A stretch of 64,000 nucleotides of DNA, taken from Phlebotomus papatasi. Taxonomy: Eukaryota; Arthropoda; Insecta; Diptera; Psychodidae. The notes under the pieces are model-generated. The model had not been told where the DNA came from. It saw nothing but the letters and a program-made list of their open reading frames with translations, and did no database searches. The translations under genes were made by a program, and so were the position numbers. The DNA lies in assembly GCF_024763615.1 (NCBI RefSeq), contig NC_077224.1:62940712-63004711 (forward strand), given 5' to 3'. Below are positions 1 to 13,400 of the stretch, piece by piece (position 1 is the stretch's first letter; every line of letters starts with the position of its first letter).

Positions 1-1453
1 CAACCTCAAGAGCCAAAACGATGGAAAAGCTCTATCACGGGTTGTATAAGCCAAAGTAACATTATTTGTTTACATATCATTCATTAAATAAGAACCATTG
101 AATACGAATGTCAGGAAATGTCCACTCAATCAAGAGACAAGGCCAGGCTGTGGCAGCCGTTTGGCATGGAGGGTAAAAAAAAAATTATATTATTTTTTTA
201 CACGCTGTCCATAAGTGTATAGTAGACTCCACCCTATAGTAAAAAAATAATTATTGCATAAATTTTTACACTATAATCGTTAAAATGTTGTAAACTATTT
301 TTACTGTGTATAGATTTACCTCCCATTAGCCCCTCGAGTTTTTTTTTGCGAGAGGTTGGATACTCTTTATTATGATATTCGTGATGATATTTGGAAAATT
401 TGTGTGAAATATATGAGGTATTTTTTGCACTTTTCTATATTGCTTCTATATACGCTTTATCGTATATATTTGAGTGAAAATATTTCGTAAATGATGGCAA
501 ATATTATTAGCAGCTTTAACAGCTAGAGGCCCACAATAACGGCAAGCTGAATTGTACCTTCCCACTAGACCACTGCACGTGAACTACTCTTGAATCTCAC
601 AAGGTGAAGAAGATTTATAAATAAAAAAACAGAGGAATGTGTCAAAAAATTAACTATATATAATAATGATTTATAAAGAATGTGGAAAAAATCTAAGTCA
701 AAAAATTACTTTGAGAATAAGTGGCAAATGAAATTACACAGCGGTTAATAAGTTTCAAATATAATGCTATAATAATATGATGGTCTAAAGAAGCGTATAA
801 AATGTTTTAAGTGTTATAAAAGATGATTATTATAGTAATAATATAATATTTTATTTTTGATTAAAGAACAAATGTTTTGTGAATGGATGCAATTTAAATT
901 TAAACGTTCTTACCTCGAACATTCATTTTATACATTATGAAGGGAGAAATTGCAAAAATGTTTAAATTGCGTAAGTCATTTTAATTCCAAAAAAAGTGAG
1001 AGCCTTTTCTTCTCTTAGGAAGTATACATAACAAGAACAAATAAAAAAAAACATGATGACGAGTTAATTAAACCACTTTAGGCGTTTTTTTTTCACCCCT
1101 ATCCTTACAACATTTCCATAAAATAATGAGTCATGATTGATGTTATTTTTAATTGACGAACGATGAACAAATGAGATTTTTGTTGAACCATAAAATGCAA
1201 ATTCAAATAAACCAGTGGAAAAAACAAATGAAATAAATAATAAATAATTTCAAGTGATACTGAAATGATCCATTTGGGAAAAAAACCAGTGAGAAATCAA
1301 ATAAAATGTTAAACATAGATATACATTTTTTTTTTAAATTTATGTTTGTAATTACAATTGCAGTTATTAGCTTGTGAATGACATTTTGGGTCAAAACATT
1401 TTTCTTGTAAACATAATTCAAGTGAATTTGTGTGCAAAATACCAACAACTAAC
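1..1453. other. Intron after nAChR exon 4, no feature seen
   Basis: AT-rich sequence with homopolymer runs. I see no receptor exon on the minus strand and no TIR element. Confidence 0.6.
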
Positions 1454-4400
1454 CTGTTATACATGAGGACATCAGGCTTCCATAATTTATTTGGTGTTAT
1501 TCGTAAATCTTTCACACCGCCATATTCACTGTCATTCCATCGAAGATTGTAGTCATTCCATTCCTATATTTTTTGTTATCAAGTTTAATTAGATAAATAA
1601 ATTGCCAATTTTACTGTACACCAAATAAGAAATTCTATATTTGTTATATTTTGTACTATATGCAATTTATAATGCTAGAATATACATTTTGTAGGTTTAT
1701 TTTTGTAACAATGAAATTTAAAGAAAAAAAAGTGTGTTTTTTTTTAGTCTGACAAATATAGGAGTGACAAATTTTGAAAGTGGTAGATTATTAAATATGT
1801 ATAGTATTTTTTGTGTGTTGAGAGAGAGACAGAAAGGGATGAAAAATAGGGAGAATAGAGATCATGCAGTATTTAGAGTGCCACACCAGGAAAAGTTCAC
1901 ATAAAAAAAATTATTTATATAATATGCAGTCACGGAATTAATGAGATACGTTAAAAAAATACACATCATCCACCAAAAAAAATTTGCATATGAAATAGTC
2001 TCTTCAGCAATCATGCATTTAATCCTTTTACAAAATACAGTTCACTTTATTTGCATTTTAGGCACATTAAATTAGCTGTATTTGCAAAGCGTTGCATTTT
2101 ATGCTGTTTAAATGCATCTGATATTTTGTACTTAGAGTGTTTATGACATTATTTTTTGTATATGCAGTAGACTGATGAGTGGTTTTGTGAAAAGAAATAA
2201 CATTTTGAAGATACACTGCACGAAATACAAAGATTTAACTAAAATTTAGGAGTTGCAATCCAGTAAAAATTGGTTGACATTGGTTCGTTAAGGGGTTACA
2301 TGGGTCACGCAGACTAAAAACAGAGTATTTTCTTTACATCTTTTTTTTTAAATAATAGTTATTAAAAATATATTTTATTCGATCGCTTAAACATAATGTA
2401 GAAGAGGTACAACATTGCGGTATCAGGAATCTTCACTGATAATTAATTTTTTTTTCCTCGCAACTTCAACAACTTTTAGGTGTAAAAATATATCAACATT
2501 TTTTAATGTTAGTTTTACACCTTTTTAAGTGTAAAATTAACATGAAAAAGGGTAACTTTAACTCCTCATACACCTAAAAAGCATAATATTTACACCGATT
2601 TTGGATCAATAATGCAGGGTAAAATTAACATTTCCGGAATGTTATTTTAACTATTTCGGATTTCTCTCAGTGATTCAATTTTTCCATTTTGTTTTATACA
2701 CTTTTAATTATCGCAGCTTGTCTTTGGAATCTTTGTCTTCGGTAATCTTTGTTTTTTGACACTTTGTCTTTGGAAATCTTGTCTTTCATATATTTTTCAC
2801 TGCTAACTTCCCAAAGCTCAGAAAATTACCCTTTGCCCTAACAGGCGATATTGATCACTTCCTAAAGCACAGAAAATTTTCCTTTGCCCCAAACAGGTAA
2901 TACTGATAATTAAGGAGCTTGAAGTTCGACTCTAAATTCGCGAACTGGGTGCGAGCTGTTCTTTCGAACACGTTCTAAATCGTCTCAATCGTATGAATGT
3001 CGTATGAGTGTCAATCGTATGAAAAAGAACTGAAAGGATTTTAGGATTGAGTACAAACAATAGTTGTTGCTTAAATATAAAATTTATATTGCCAAAAATA
3101 TACGAGATAATGTCTAAAGTTAGACAAAACTTAATGCGGTGTATTAAGTAGGAGAGACTGGGGCAAAAAGTCACAAATCGAAAAATTCAAAATTCAATAT
3201 TTTCCAAGGTAAAAAAGATAGCTGCTCAAATTTTTTTTCTATAGATAGCCTCCATAGACCTTCTTCAATGTCGTAAGTTTCTTAGAATTCAAACAAGGAA
3301 TTTAGAAAATAAAAAATATCGAAATTTTTAGCCCTATTTTTGAAATATTTTCCTTGCATAAGATAACAATTATTACCTACTATTTTCCAAAATTGATGCA
3401 CTGGTGAATATTTTCTAAATAATTCAGATTCTTTGAATACGAATCCTCTATCTATTTTAAAATTTCACAAAAGTTCTTTTCTCCAGAAATTCTTTTATTA
3501 AAAATGTCCACTTGGGGTAGTAAGTAACAAAAGCTATGGAGCAAAAAGTAACAAAACAGCGAAGCAATTTCTGATGTCTCACGGCGAAAAGAAACGTCAT
3601 TGTCATGTCTTGCCGCTTGTTGTTTGCATTGGTCAAAAGATTTGCAGTCTTTTGTGTGTTTTTTCTAATATAGCTTGAAAAACGCTTTTCTCGTGTTCTC
3701 ACTTTTCTCGCAGAGAAAACGTTGTTTTACAAAGGTGTAGATGAATAAATTTTCTATAAAAATGTGACCTCTAGGTATTTTTCAAATTTACGGAAGCCCG
3801 TAATGAAGCGAATCAAAATATGATAATACCCAATGTCTGGTACTATTTGACTCAGCATTCTTTGAGAATAGTCACAAAATTACACTTTAGAAATTGGCGC
3901 GATAAACGTATTTCCTTACAAAATAAAGGAAAATTACTTTCACTTAAGTTGTAGAGCGGTAAATTTCCTATAAAACTGCTCTAATTAGAAATTTTTGAAG
4001 CGCTCGATTAGCTTGTAAAAACATAAAATGTCCGTTTTGTGACTTTTTGCCCCAGTCTCCCATATTCTTTTAATTTCAAGCCTTCATTTTGACTAAAAGA
4101 ACACTCCTAAAAATTAAATAATTTCATTTTGGACATCATAAATAATTTTCTTTTAAAGCGGAAACAGTATAAAGGATTAAATGAAAGAGAAATCTTTCAA
4201 TAATCTAACAATTCTCAAAGTTTTCTCAATTTCGAAAGTTAACATAGATTTTTAAAGTCAGACAGTAATGAGAATTTGTTGAAAATTGTCCATGATATAG
4301 TTTTTGGGTTTTGAAGACTCTAGTGTGACTAGGTTTTTAAATTGCTTGTAAAGCATCTCAAATGAATGGAAGATAATCTTATTTTTCAAAAAGAATTACA

Positions 4401-7400
4401 AATGAAAATGCTATTCTGTTTTTTCCTCACAATATTGTGAAGACCGTCACATTTTTAAACTTGAGCATTCGAAATTCGAACAGGATGTACCTCAGCGACC
4501 TTGCGGAATTATCAAGAAGTAAGAAAGACTCTTTTTTGGATCTTCAAATAGATTTTCGATTTTTTCAAGATCTACTTGTGCATAGTAAGAATGTGCTTTC
4601 TACGGACTTGTTCCAAAATCCTGAGAGCCGAAATTCCGAATGGGTCAAAATCTCGAAAAGAAAAAATCAAAAAATTTCGATCCATTCGAAATTGTAGCAT
4701 ATGAAACTTTAGCTACCATCGGTTTCTAACGTTTTTGTTTAATGAAACCCAATGTTGCTACAAAAAGTTATTTAAAATAGTGCTAGAAAGTTTGTAATTG
4801 ATCAGAAAATTAAGGCTTAAAAATTTATAATTTCTACTTTAATATTGGGGTACCCTTCAGTTAATCTCCTTATCTTTTAAAATTCATTGATCATCGTATT
4901 TTCGTGCAGTCTAATCTCAATTGCAAGATAGATTAGTAGACTTAATGACTGTATTTAACACAGGAGTAACTTGCAGAAACTCAGTCGTGTGAAGAATCAT
5001 TGAAAATAATGAGAATAAATAAATGTTTTTAATTTGAAGAAAGTTTATACAAAATAGGGTAATCTGTGTAGTGGGAACTTTCAAAGCTGCTTTTGTCGAT
5101 GTGTAATTGCATTGTTGACATATCCTTTCTGTAATGCAAGTTAGTACTGACATGAGTAACATTTTCTCATACTGACTGGAAGTAAATTAATGCAATGTTC
5201 ATCACTTTTCTTAATGTCGCATACACTCTTTGTTAAATCACTGAAATACTTCTTGATGGGAACAAACTTTTGTCACGTACTTAGGTTAAAAGCTTTACAT
5301 TTATTGTTTTTTTCCCTCTAGTAAATGTGAGACATTGCAGAGAGTGAATAAAAAAATTAAATTAGAATGCTACAACTTTTTCTCTGTCCAAGATAAGTTT
5401 TATAATAAATTTCAAAATGAATTAAAGTTGATTGTATGGACTGTACTGTAAAAATCAATATCAGTCAGCATATAAATGCACATTGATCGTAAACACTGAA
5501 CAAGCATCACGGATAATAAAGTTCTTTTTTACAATATGTTAGCTAGTATGCGGTCATAGGCATTCGCCATTAAGACCTATGGTACGGCAGGTACAAAACA
5601 AAAACAATATGTTAGAGAAAAATTTTCTCTTTTTTGTGAAATAAAATATTCTTGTACGAAAATCATTATTTATACAAATTTGTTTCACATTTTCTTTTGC
5701 AAAATGAAACAGCAGAGCAAATAATAAAACATAAAATAATATATTTCTACAGTACACGGAAGAAATATGAAATTTTTAGTATTTGATTATTTTTCATGTA
5801 GATATTTTTTTTCTAACGAAAAAAAAAATCTAGGGAATAATATTTAATTTAAAAGGATGTCTCTATGCAAATAAATAAATCTACTTCTGTCACACAAAGC
5901 TCCAAATCTAAACGAACTTCAATAGCCATAATGACATAAAATTTCACAAAATGAAAAATAGAATTGAAAAAAAAATAGTTTTGTCCTTTCTGTTTAAAGA
6001 TAAATAACAAATAAAAGAATCAGAATAAAATAAATAAAAATTGAATTATTGCCGCGAAAATCTCAACACAAAAGAGTATTTCAAAGAAGATTTAATGAAA
6101 ATCCTAATAAATAACTTGGCTATTCTTTTCGTCCATTTGTCTGTTAATTAAACTAAAGTATATTAGGAAGGGTATTAAGTATCAGTTGCATTGAATTATC
6201 CTTTTGTTTTATTTAATTTGCAGAATGTGGCTCTTATTGATTGGAACAAAGGGATATGAGAAGCAGAAAAAAAGTGAGGGGAAATGGAAAAGGATACTGA
6301 CGAGAAAAAAAACAATGTAAGTTCCTTTCGATATCTCTTTAAAAAATATATACATTCAGCATAAAAATCCCATTATACCGTCTGTTCCACACGCAATTCG
6401 TTCAATTGAACATTTTTGCATCTGATGTATCTATATCACAAGTGTTAATGGGAATTTTATGATATTGCTCTCGGAGAATTGAATTTTAGAAAAATTGAAT
6501 TCAGAAAACTTTGAAAATTTCATGATGGGAATTGGCAAATGCATAGTGAACTTTACCATTTCTTTTTTCGCAAAGTTCATACGAGTCGTATTTGTTCGAC
6601 AATGCAATAAATTTACATTTTATAAACTTTTTTACACACTGAAAAATGTTAACTTCAAATGATTACACCAATGATGTTTAGATTTAAATTAACGAATAAC
6701 AAAAATATTTATTGGGTTATAGACTCTTTTTTAAGTAATAATCGATAAGGTTTTGTAAGTTATTGTTCGATTGAATTAACATTATTAGGAGGATCAGGAA
6801 TTTGAAAAATATACTATTTTGTTTATAAAATAGTTAGGTTTAGGGTAAGTGTACCAAATTTCGGCATAGTTGCTTGCAAACGCTAAAGTCGCAAGTTTAA
6901 AATGTAATATTTTTAATACAAATTTAATGTTTCAGATGGGCAAAGAAAAAAAAGAAAATCACGAAACGGTTTTATTCTTTTGCCCACCTAAGACAGTTTT
7001 GTAATCTAAAAATTCCAATCAAGGTCCGATTCCTAATTTACCCAATTACATTTTAAAGAACAATTTGAATCATCGTTTCCTTTGGAAAGACAGATTTGAA
7101 ACTAGTATGCTAAAAAAGGGTTTTTTTAAACAAAAAAATGATAAAAATTAAGCAATTGCTCGTTTGCATATTTAATTAATCAAAAAGAAAGATATGTAGT
7201 CTGTAGTGTCCCGGATTCGATTCTCTTTTTAGGCTACTAGACATTTCCCTAGACATAATCCTTTCCTCAAGAAAAAAAATAACTATCAATGTCGATAAAA
7301 ATCACTAACGAGTAGATCTAGTTCTTCTCTAGAATGGGATACTTTGAAAACTATTTTTAATCGGGTAAGTGTGTGAACTTCGGCCACCTTGTTTGTCAAC

Positions 7401-10400
7401 ACCTTTTGTGAAACAACGGACAGAAAATTTCTTAACGTCATACAGAATGGGTTAAATATTTTGTTTACTACATTTTATATGATCCATAAGCCATGAGATC
7501 TTCCGTGTAATCTTCCTGAAGACCTAAAGAGTTGACCTTGGCATCCCTAATTTATACATAGATTCCCGTAGCTGTTTGCCTTTCCTGTAATCTTCTAAGC
7601 CCTTTTCCACATCATCTTTTCTATAGAGACGATGCTTTTTCTGAATTGAAAAAGAACTAAAATAAATAAGAACTTTGGGGAAGCCAAAGATGTTCCGAAA
7701 TAGTAAACATTACCTCCCTGGAGATACCCTCACAAAATGTCTATTTTTTACACAAAATACGTAATCTAACTGGGAACTTTCACTTTGAATCTAAAGAATG
7801 ATTCACTATTAACATAAGCAAAAACAATATTTAATGAATTACTATTCAATTTTAATTAAAAGACCTCGAAGGAAAATTATTTGCACTTCTCTAAAAACTA
7901 CTAGACTGGTAGTAATGCAAGCGATCTGTCACATTTTTATAAGAATCTTTCCACACCGAAGATTCTATAACACAATATTAATTTAAATTATACCCAAAAC
8001 AGAACGATTTTTGCGTTATTACATTCTAAAAAGAATAAATATTTAAAAGAAAAAGAATCATTGACTATTTGGGGATTAAATCCATAATTTTAATTAATTT
8101 AGTTGCTTGTCCGAAGTTAGACCCTAAATGTCCGAAATTGTAAGCTGGTCGAAATTTGGCACACTTACCCTACTTGCATTTAGTTCACTTGTAAATTTTA
8201 ATCACTGTAAACTTTAATCACTTGTAAATACTTATATAGGAGTATTTTTTAATCCATTAGATCAATGTTATTAGAAAGGACCGAGAACGCACTTGGAAGG
8301 AGTTTATCTCCCTGTATTGGAATTGTTGGAAATATTGATGTTTATATTTTTGGATTAGTTTGCTAAGGAAAACAAAATAGCTAAAGGGAAACGGAGAGAT
8401 ACTATTAAAACACGTTTTAAACATCATTAAGGTTAAAGTCCTTTTAATAAACTCAAACTATTTCAAATACTATTTTTATATATAGTGTAGCTGTCTAAGA
8501 AAAGAATTTGTCACCCAAAATTCAAATTAGGAAGAGATGGAAGGAAAATATTATCAAAATCGGCGCAATTTCTTTGTGCATGACTATGCACAACTTTTCG
8601 TGAAGCAGGAAAAGATCAACAAAATGTATTTGAAACTCTGCTGGGGTGTGTTTCACAGTTCGACCATCAATTGAGCAGAAATAAATTATTCAAAACTGTC
8701 TAGTTTGCGATGCGAATGTTTCAATAATCATTTATGCATAATGTTAATTGCTAAAAATGGACATTTCTGCAAATATTTTTCTGTTTTTCTTTTTATAATC
8801 AACATCGTGATGTGGGTAGAGAATTTAATAATATTGAACTTACATTATTTTTTCTTATATATTAGGAATCTACTGAAATAATTGAGGTTCGTCAAAAATA
8901 AACAAGCTAGGGTTAAGGATGAATAAACCTTTTCTTTGAAAATAAAATACTTTATTCTAAATAAAGCATAAAAAGCCACAAGACTATAATTTTAGATAAT
9001 ATTATTAGTTATTAATCGTGTTTTACTAACACACACGGCGAAATCAAATTTCTTATCTCTTTTTTTTTGCATGAGTATCAATTATAAGAATATTGTGGAT
9101 TAAAGGTGAGTCAGAATACTTATCTTTCACCTTATCAATTTACCAAATAATATAATTGTCTTGTATTTGAATGACTGATTTTAATGATATTTTTCTCTCC
9201 GTATTATGTATCATTACAAAAAATTCAACAAGTAGTGAAGAGCAAAGTTCATTTGATACGGTTGACCTGTTGTTAGACAAAACGGATCGATGTTATAGTG
9301 GTTGAAATTTCGCAACTTTTCTTTTCTGTTCCATTGAATTGGGAATGGTAAGAGGGTGGGGTGGAAAAAAAAGCATTAATGTCATATGTATTTGAATAAA
9401 AGAGACATAATACTAAAGTATAGGACTGAGTTCTATATGTGATGTTTTTTTTATATCTTATTCAACTGTTATTGATAATAAGGGAAATTTTTCAAGCTTC
9501 TCGTACTTCTTTTTTTTTCATCAACTCTTACTACGTAGGAAAAAAATTGAAAGGGTTCAACTACAAGAATTTTCAGTAGTGAAACATGGTAAAATAAAAT
9601 AAGGAACAGAAACTAATGTGTATTAATTGATTTTAAAAAGAAAATATCACTACATTTCAATGAAGATATAGTCATTCCAAAAAATTTAACGTTTCAATTA
9701 TATTATTAGTTTAGAAAGATCAACTTGAAGCATGATGTAATTATGAATGTTCAATTTTTCTACTCAAGAGATCCTTTTTAGCAATGGAATGTTTCTACGT
9801 ATTTTTTTTATTTTTTAAATTTAAATTACAAATCTGAATTGAGGAAAAATGGGGTTCTCAACTACAAGAAATGCTTTGAGGAATTTCGCAAAAAATTTAC
9901 GGTCTCAGTCAAATATTGTAAATTTCATGAAGTATTTGCATCAATACATTCTCTAGAGAAAAATTCAAAATATTATTTGTTCATCTTCTTTACTTTATTT
10001 ATTTATTTTTTTTTAATAGAGAAAAGAGAACCAACACATGTGCTTATTTTGTGTTGATTGAGATAGAAAGAGATTTCTGTCTTCTTTCATAAATAAAATA
10101 ATTTAGCGATAGATAGTAAGGAAGGGTAAGAGTTTTTTCTCGTAAGATAATTTACTTATAAAGAGAAAGAGAGAGAAAGATAGTATAGAAATTTGAGAGA
10201 TTGAAATTTTAAATAAAAATGGAAATTTTTAGTTTTTGAAAATTGATGAAATTTTCCAAAAGAACAATACTCAATTTACATACATAATACAAGAGAAAGT
10301 AGCGCTGCCGTGTGTGTAATTAGTTATAATTTATTTGTTTGTTTTTCTTTATTTTATTAGTCCACTTACCAAAGAAAGCCATATATTTGTTATTAGGAGT

Positions 10401-13400
10401 TGATTCTTCTCGTCCTACAATAATTAATATAATATGACGAAAATAAAAGAATATGTTTCTGGATAATAATCCTAAATATTGAAAAAAAATATATTGAATA
10501 TATGTATATTTCAGTTAAATTGAATTAATATCGAGAAAGAAAATGATAATATGAAAAAATTAAATTATTAATGTTGAATGAGGTAATTTTTTTTTTGAAA
10601 TGAAACCCTCTTGAATTAATTTAAAAGTTTGTTGATATGTGAAATTTTGCATCCCTAATGCTATTTTGCATCCTCTTGTTTTTCATTAAAATTGTCGGAG
10701 TCATATTCATTTGATATGACACGCATGCATTCTCATTTTATGACATGTACCCATAACTAAGCGACATTTATATTAAAATAAACTTTATAAAATATCGTTT
10801 CACAGACTTTTTGCAGTTGAATGTGTGGGAGTTTGTAAATTAAGCAACATGTATTTAGATTATATATATATTTTTGGTAATGCATATTCTTTTTTTCTTC
10901 GCGGTTTGTGCTGTAGTTATACATTTTATTTTGTTTGAAATTGAACAAAAAAAAAGAAATTAAAAAAAAAGTATAGATATCCTACAGATATTTAGAACTA
11001 AAATATAACCTATCCAGACATCATGTTATTCGGAATAAATATGTATTTTGTTGTAGATAATAATAAAAAAAGAACAGTCATCAAGACGTCAACTATAATG
11101 CAATTTACACTTAACATGGTATATTATACAGTAAATATATATATGTAACAACCCATCTCATGCGAATATCAATAAAATTTATCGTGTCTGAATATATTTT
11201 TGTCTTGTCGCACTCCTTTCGGGTACATGTCACTTACCAAATTTAACCACGCATTTGTAGTTAGAATCTGATTCTTTTCATCCTAAAAAAATACACATTC
11301 GAATTTTTATAGTATAAAAAAAGTCAAACAGAAAAAAAACTATATCGATATTGAAAAAAATATATATATTATGGAAGTTTATTTGCGAAAAAGAGCTAAA
11401 AAAGAAAAGACAATTTTAATCAATTTTCTATTTAATTAGTTAGATTTTAGTTTAGTATCTTCATATTATTTACATATTCACGTGTTATCCATTATAATAA
11501 ATATTTTTTTTAAAGTTTTATAAAGGATACATAACTATTATTTTTATTTAAGAGGTATTTTTATTTATTCATTTGCGTTTATTTCAGTTCTTTTGTTCAT
11601 TTCTTTCAATGGCGGTTAACAAAATTAATGAAATTATTCAATGAGTTGATTTATTGAAAAAATAAAAAAATGAAGAAACTAAATGATGAAATGAAAAATA
11701 TGAGAATTATTTTTATGATTGAAAAATATGATGCATTTAAATTACTAAGAGATGGAAAATAAATTGAAAGAAAAAGAATGATATGAGAAGAAATTTTTGG
11801 GATAAAACTTACCACATCAATTATTTGTTGTAGAGTTAGACCGAATTTTACCTCCAATGCTTCTGATTCATTAGCAACTGGTCGTTCAAGTGTATTATAC
11901 GTTGCTAAGAGATGATTCAACAGTCGTTTTTCATGTGGGCCCTGTAAACTTTCTGCAATAGAAAATGAGAAATTGTTTTTTGAGAAAACCATTACCCACA
12001 TAATGGAAACTTTTGGTCAAATTCAGTTTATCATGATCACAATCACAATATATATGAACTATTGTGAAACTAATCTTACAAAACTATCCCAAAAGATACA
12101 CTTAAGCCATTGTTATGGTTTTATGTGACAAAAGTCCTTGAAATTTTCTTAAGAGACCAATACCATTTTATTGATGGACTTTTGGGGACTTTCGGAAAAG
12201 AAAGTGTTATGTTATTGCAAGAGAAAGCCCCTCAATGTCGTAAAAGGAAAATCCGAAATTATTAAAATATGATCTTATAGAAAGCATAGTAGGGCATACA
12301 GAACAGTATATAAAAATACTCTTTTGGAAAATAATAAAGAATCTAATATATGTACTCCTGGATAAGAGACAATTGCCGCCTGTTGCAGCGTACATCCCAA
12401 ATGTTTACTCTTTCCAATTTTTCTCTCTATTATATACTCTTGGGTATATTATTGTATGTACGAAATCTTTCCTCAGGGGTTTTCGTTTTACTCACTGGTA
12501 CTTGGCTTTTTTTTACCGATTTACCGATTTTCTTATTCTCAGACAGAGCATTTGACAGAATTTGTTCGTGTAAGCTCTATCCACTATAGAGTATCCTCTC
12601 ACACTTTATAAATATCTTTGGAACTTAGATTGAAAATTGTTCGTGTCATTGGTAACAAAGAGTGACGAAGTGGAAAAGACTATGGGGAATGCTCGAGTTG
12701 TGTCACAATTCTTTAAGGATGAAAAGGAATCTGACTTACAGATCCCTTTTTTCATTAGGATCTTGGATTAATTATATACGATTTTTGTACATATTTCAGA
12801 ATAGAAAAATAGATTTACTCGATATACTATTTGGAAGGTTTAACTTTGGAAAATTAAAGTTGTGCAATTATTTTTATCCTTGACAAACCTCTTTTCCATA
12901 AATAGGATAAAGTTATAGTTTATGGGTAGCACTTTTAGTATTATACAGACCTATATCGCTTTTAAGCATTTACCAAGAAGATATCCTCAATAACTAAGTT
13001 TGAGAGATTAGGCTTTCTCGTAACAACAAGTCTCGTAAAGACTTGTTTTATGAAAAATATTTCTTATTTCTGTTAACGGTTATAATACAGAAAAAAAATT
13101 TAATAAATATCCCACAGAAAATAGCAATATCTGAAAATCGTTCAAAATCAACATACATATGCCAACACAATAATAATGCAACAGATTTGCCTCCAGCTTT
13201 AGTAATATTCTTCAGAAATGCTATGAAATATTAGCTGTGATTCCGACGAAGAAATTCATACGATATCTATTTATTGGATTTTTTATTAAAAAAAATCTAA
13301 AACCCGTGCAAGATTCACTTATTAAGATTTTTTTAGCTACTACAAAAACTAAGAGTAAATTTACTTTTTGAATTCTAATATTTTATATTTCAAATAAGTG

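Noticed and set aside
1..1440. nAChR exon 5 (ADEGFDGTY region)
   Set aside because: Searched on the minus strand; no matching codons or acceptor-donor pair in these bases.
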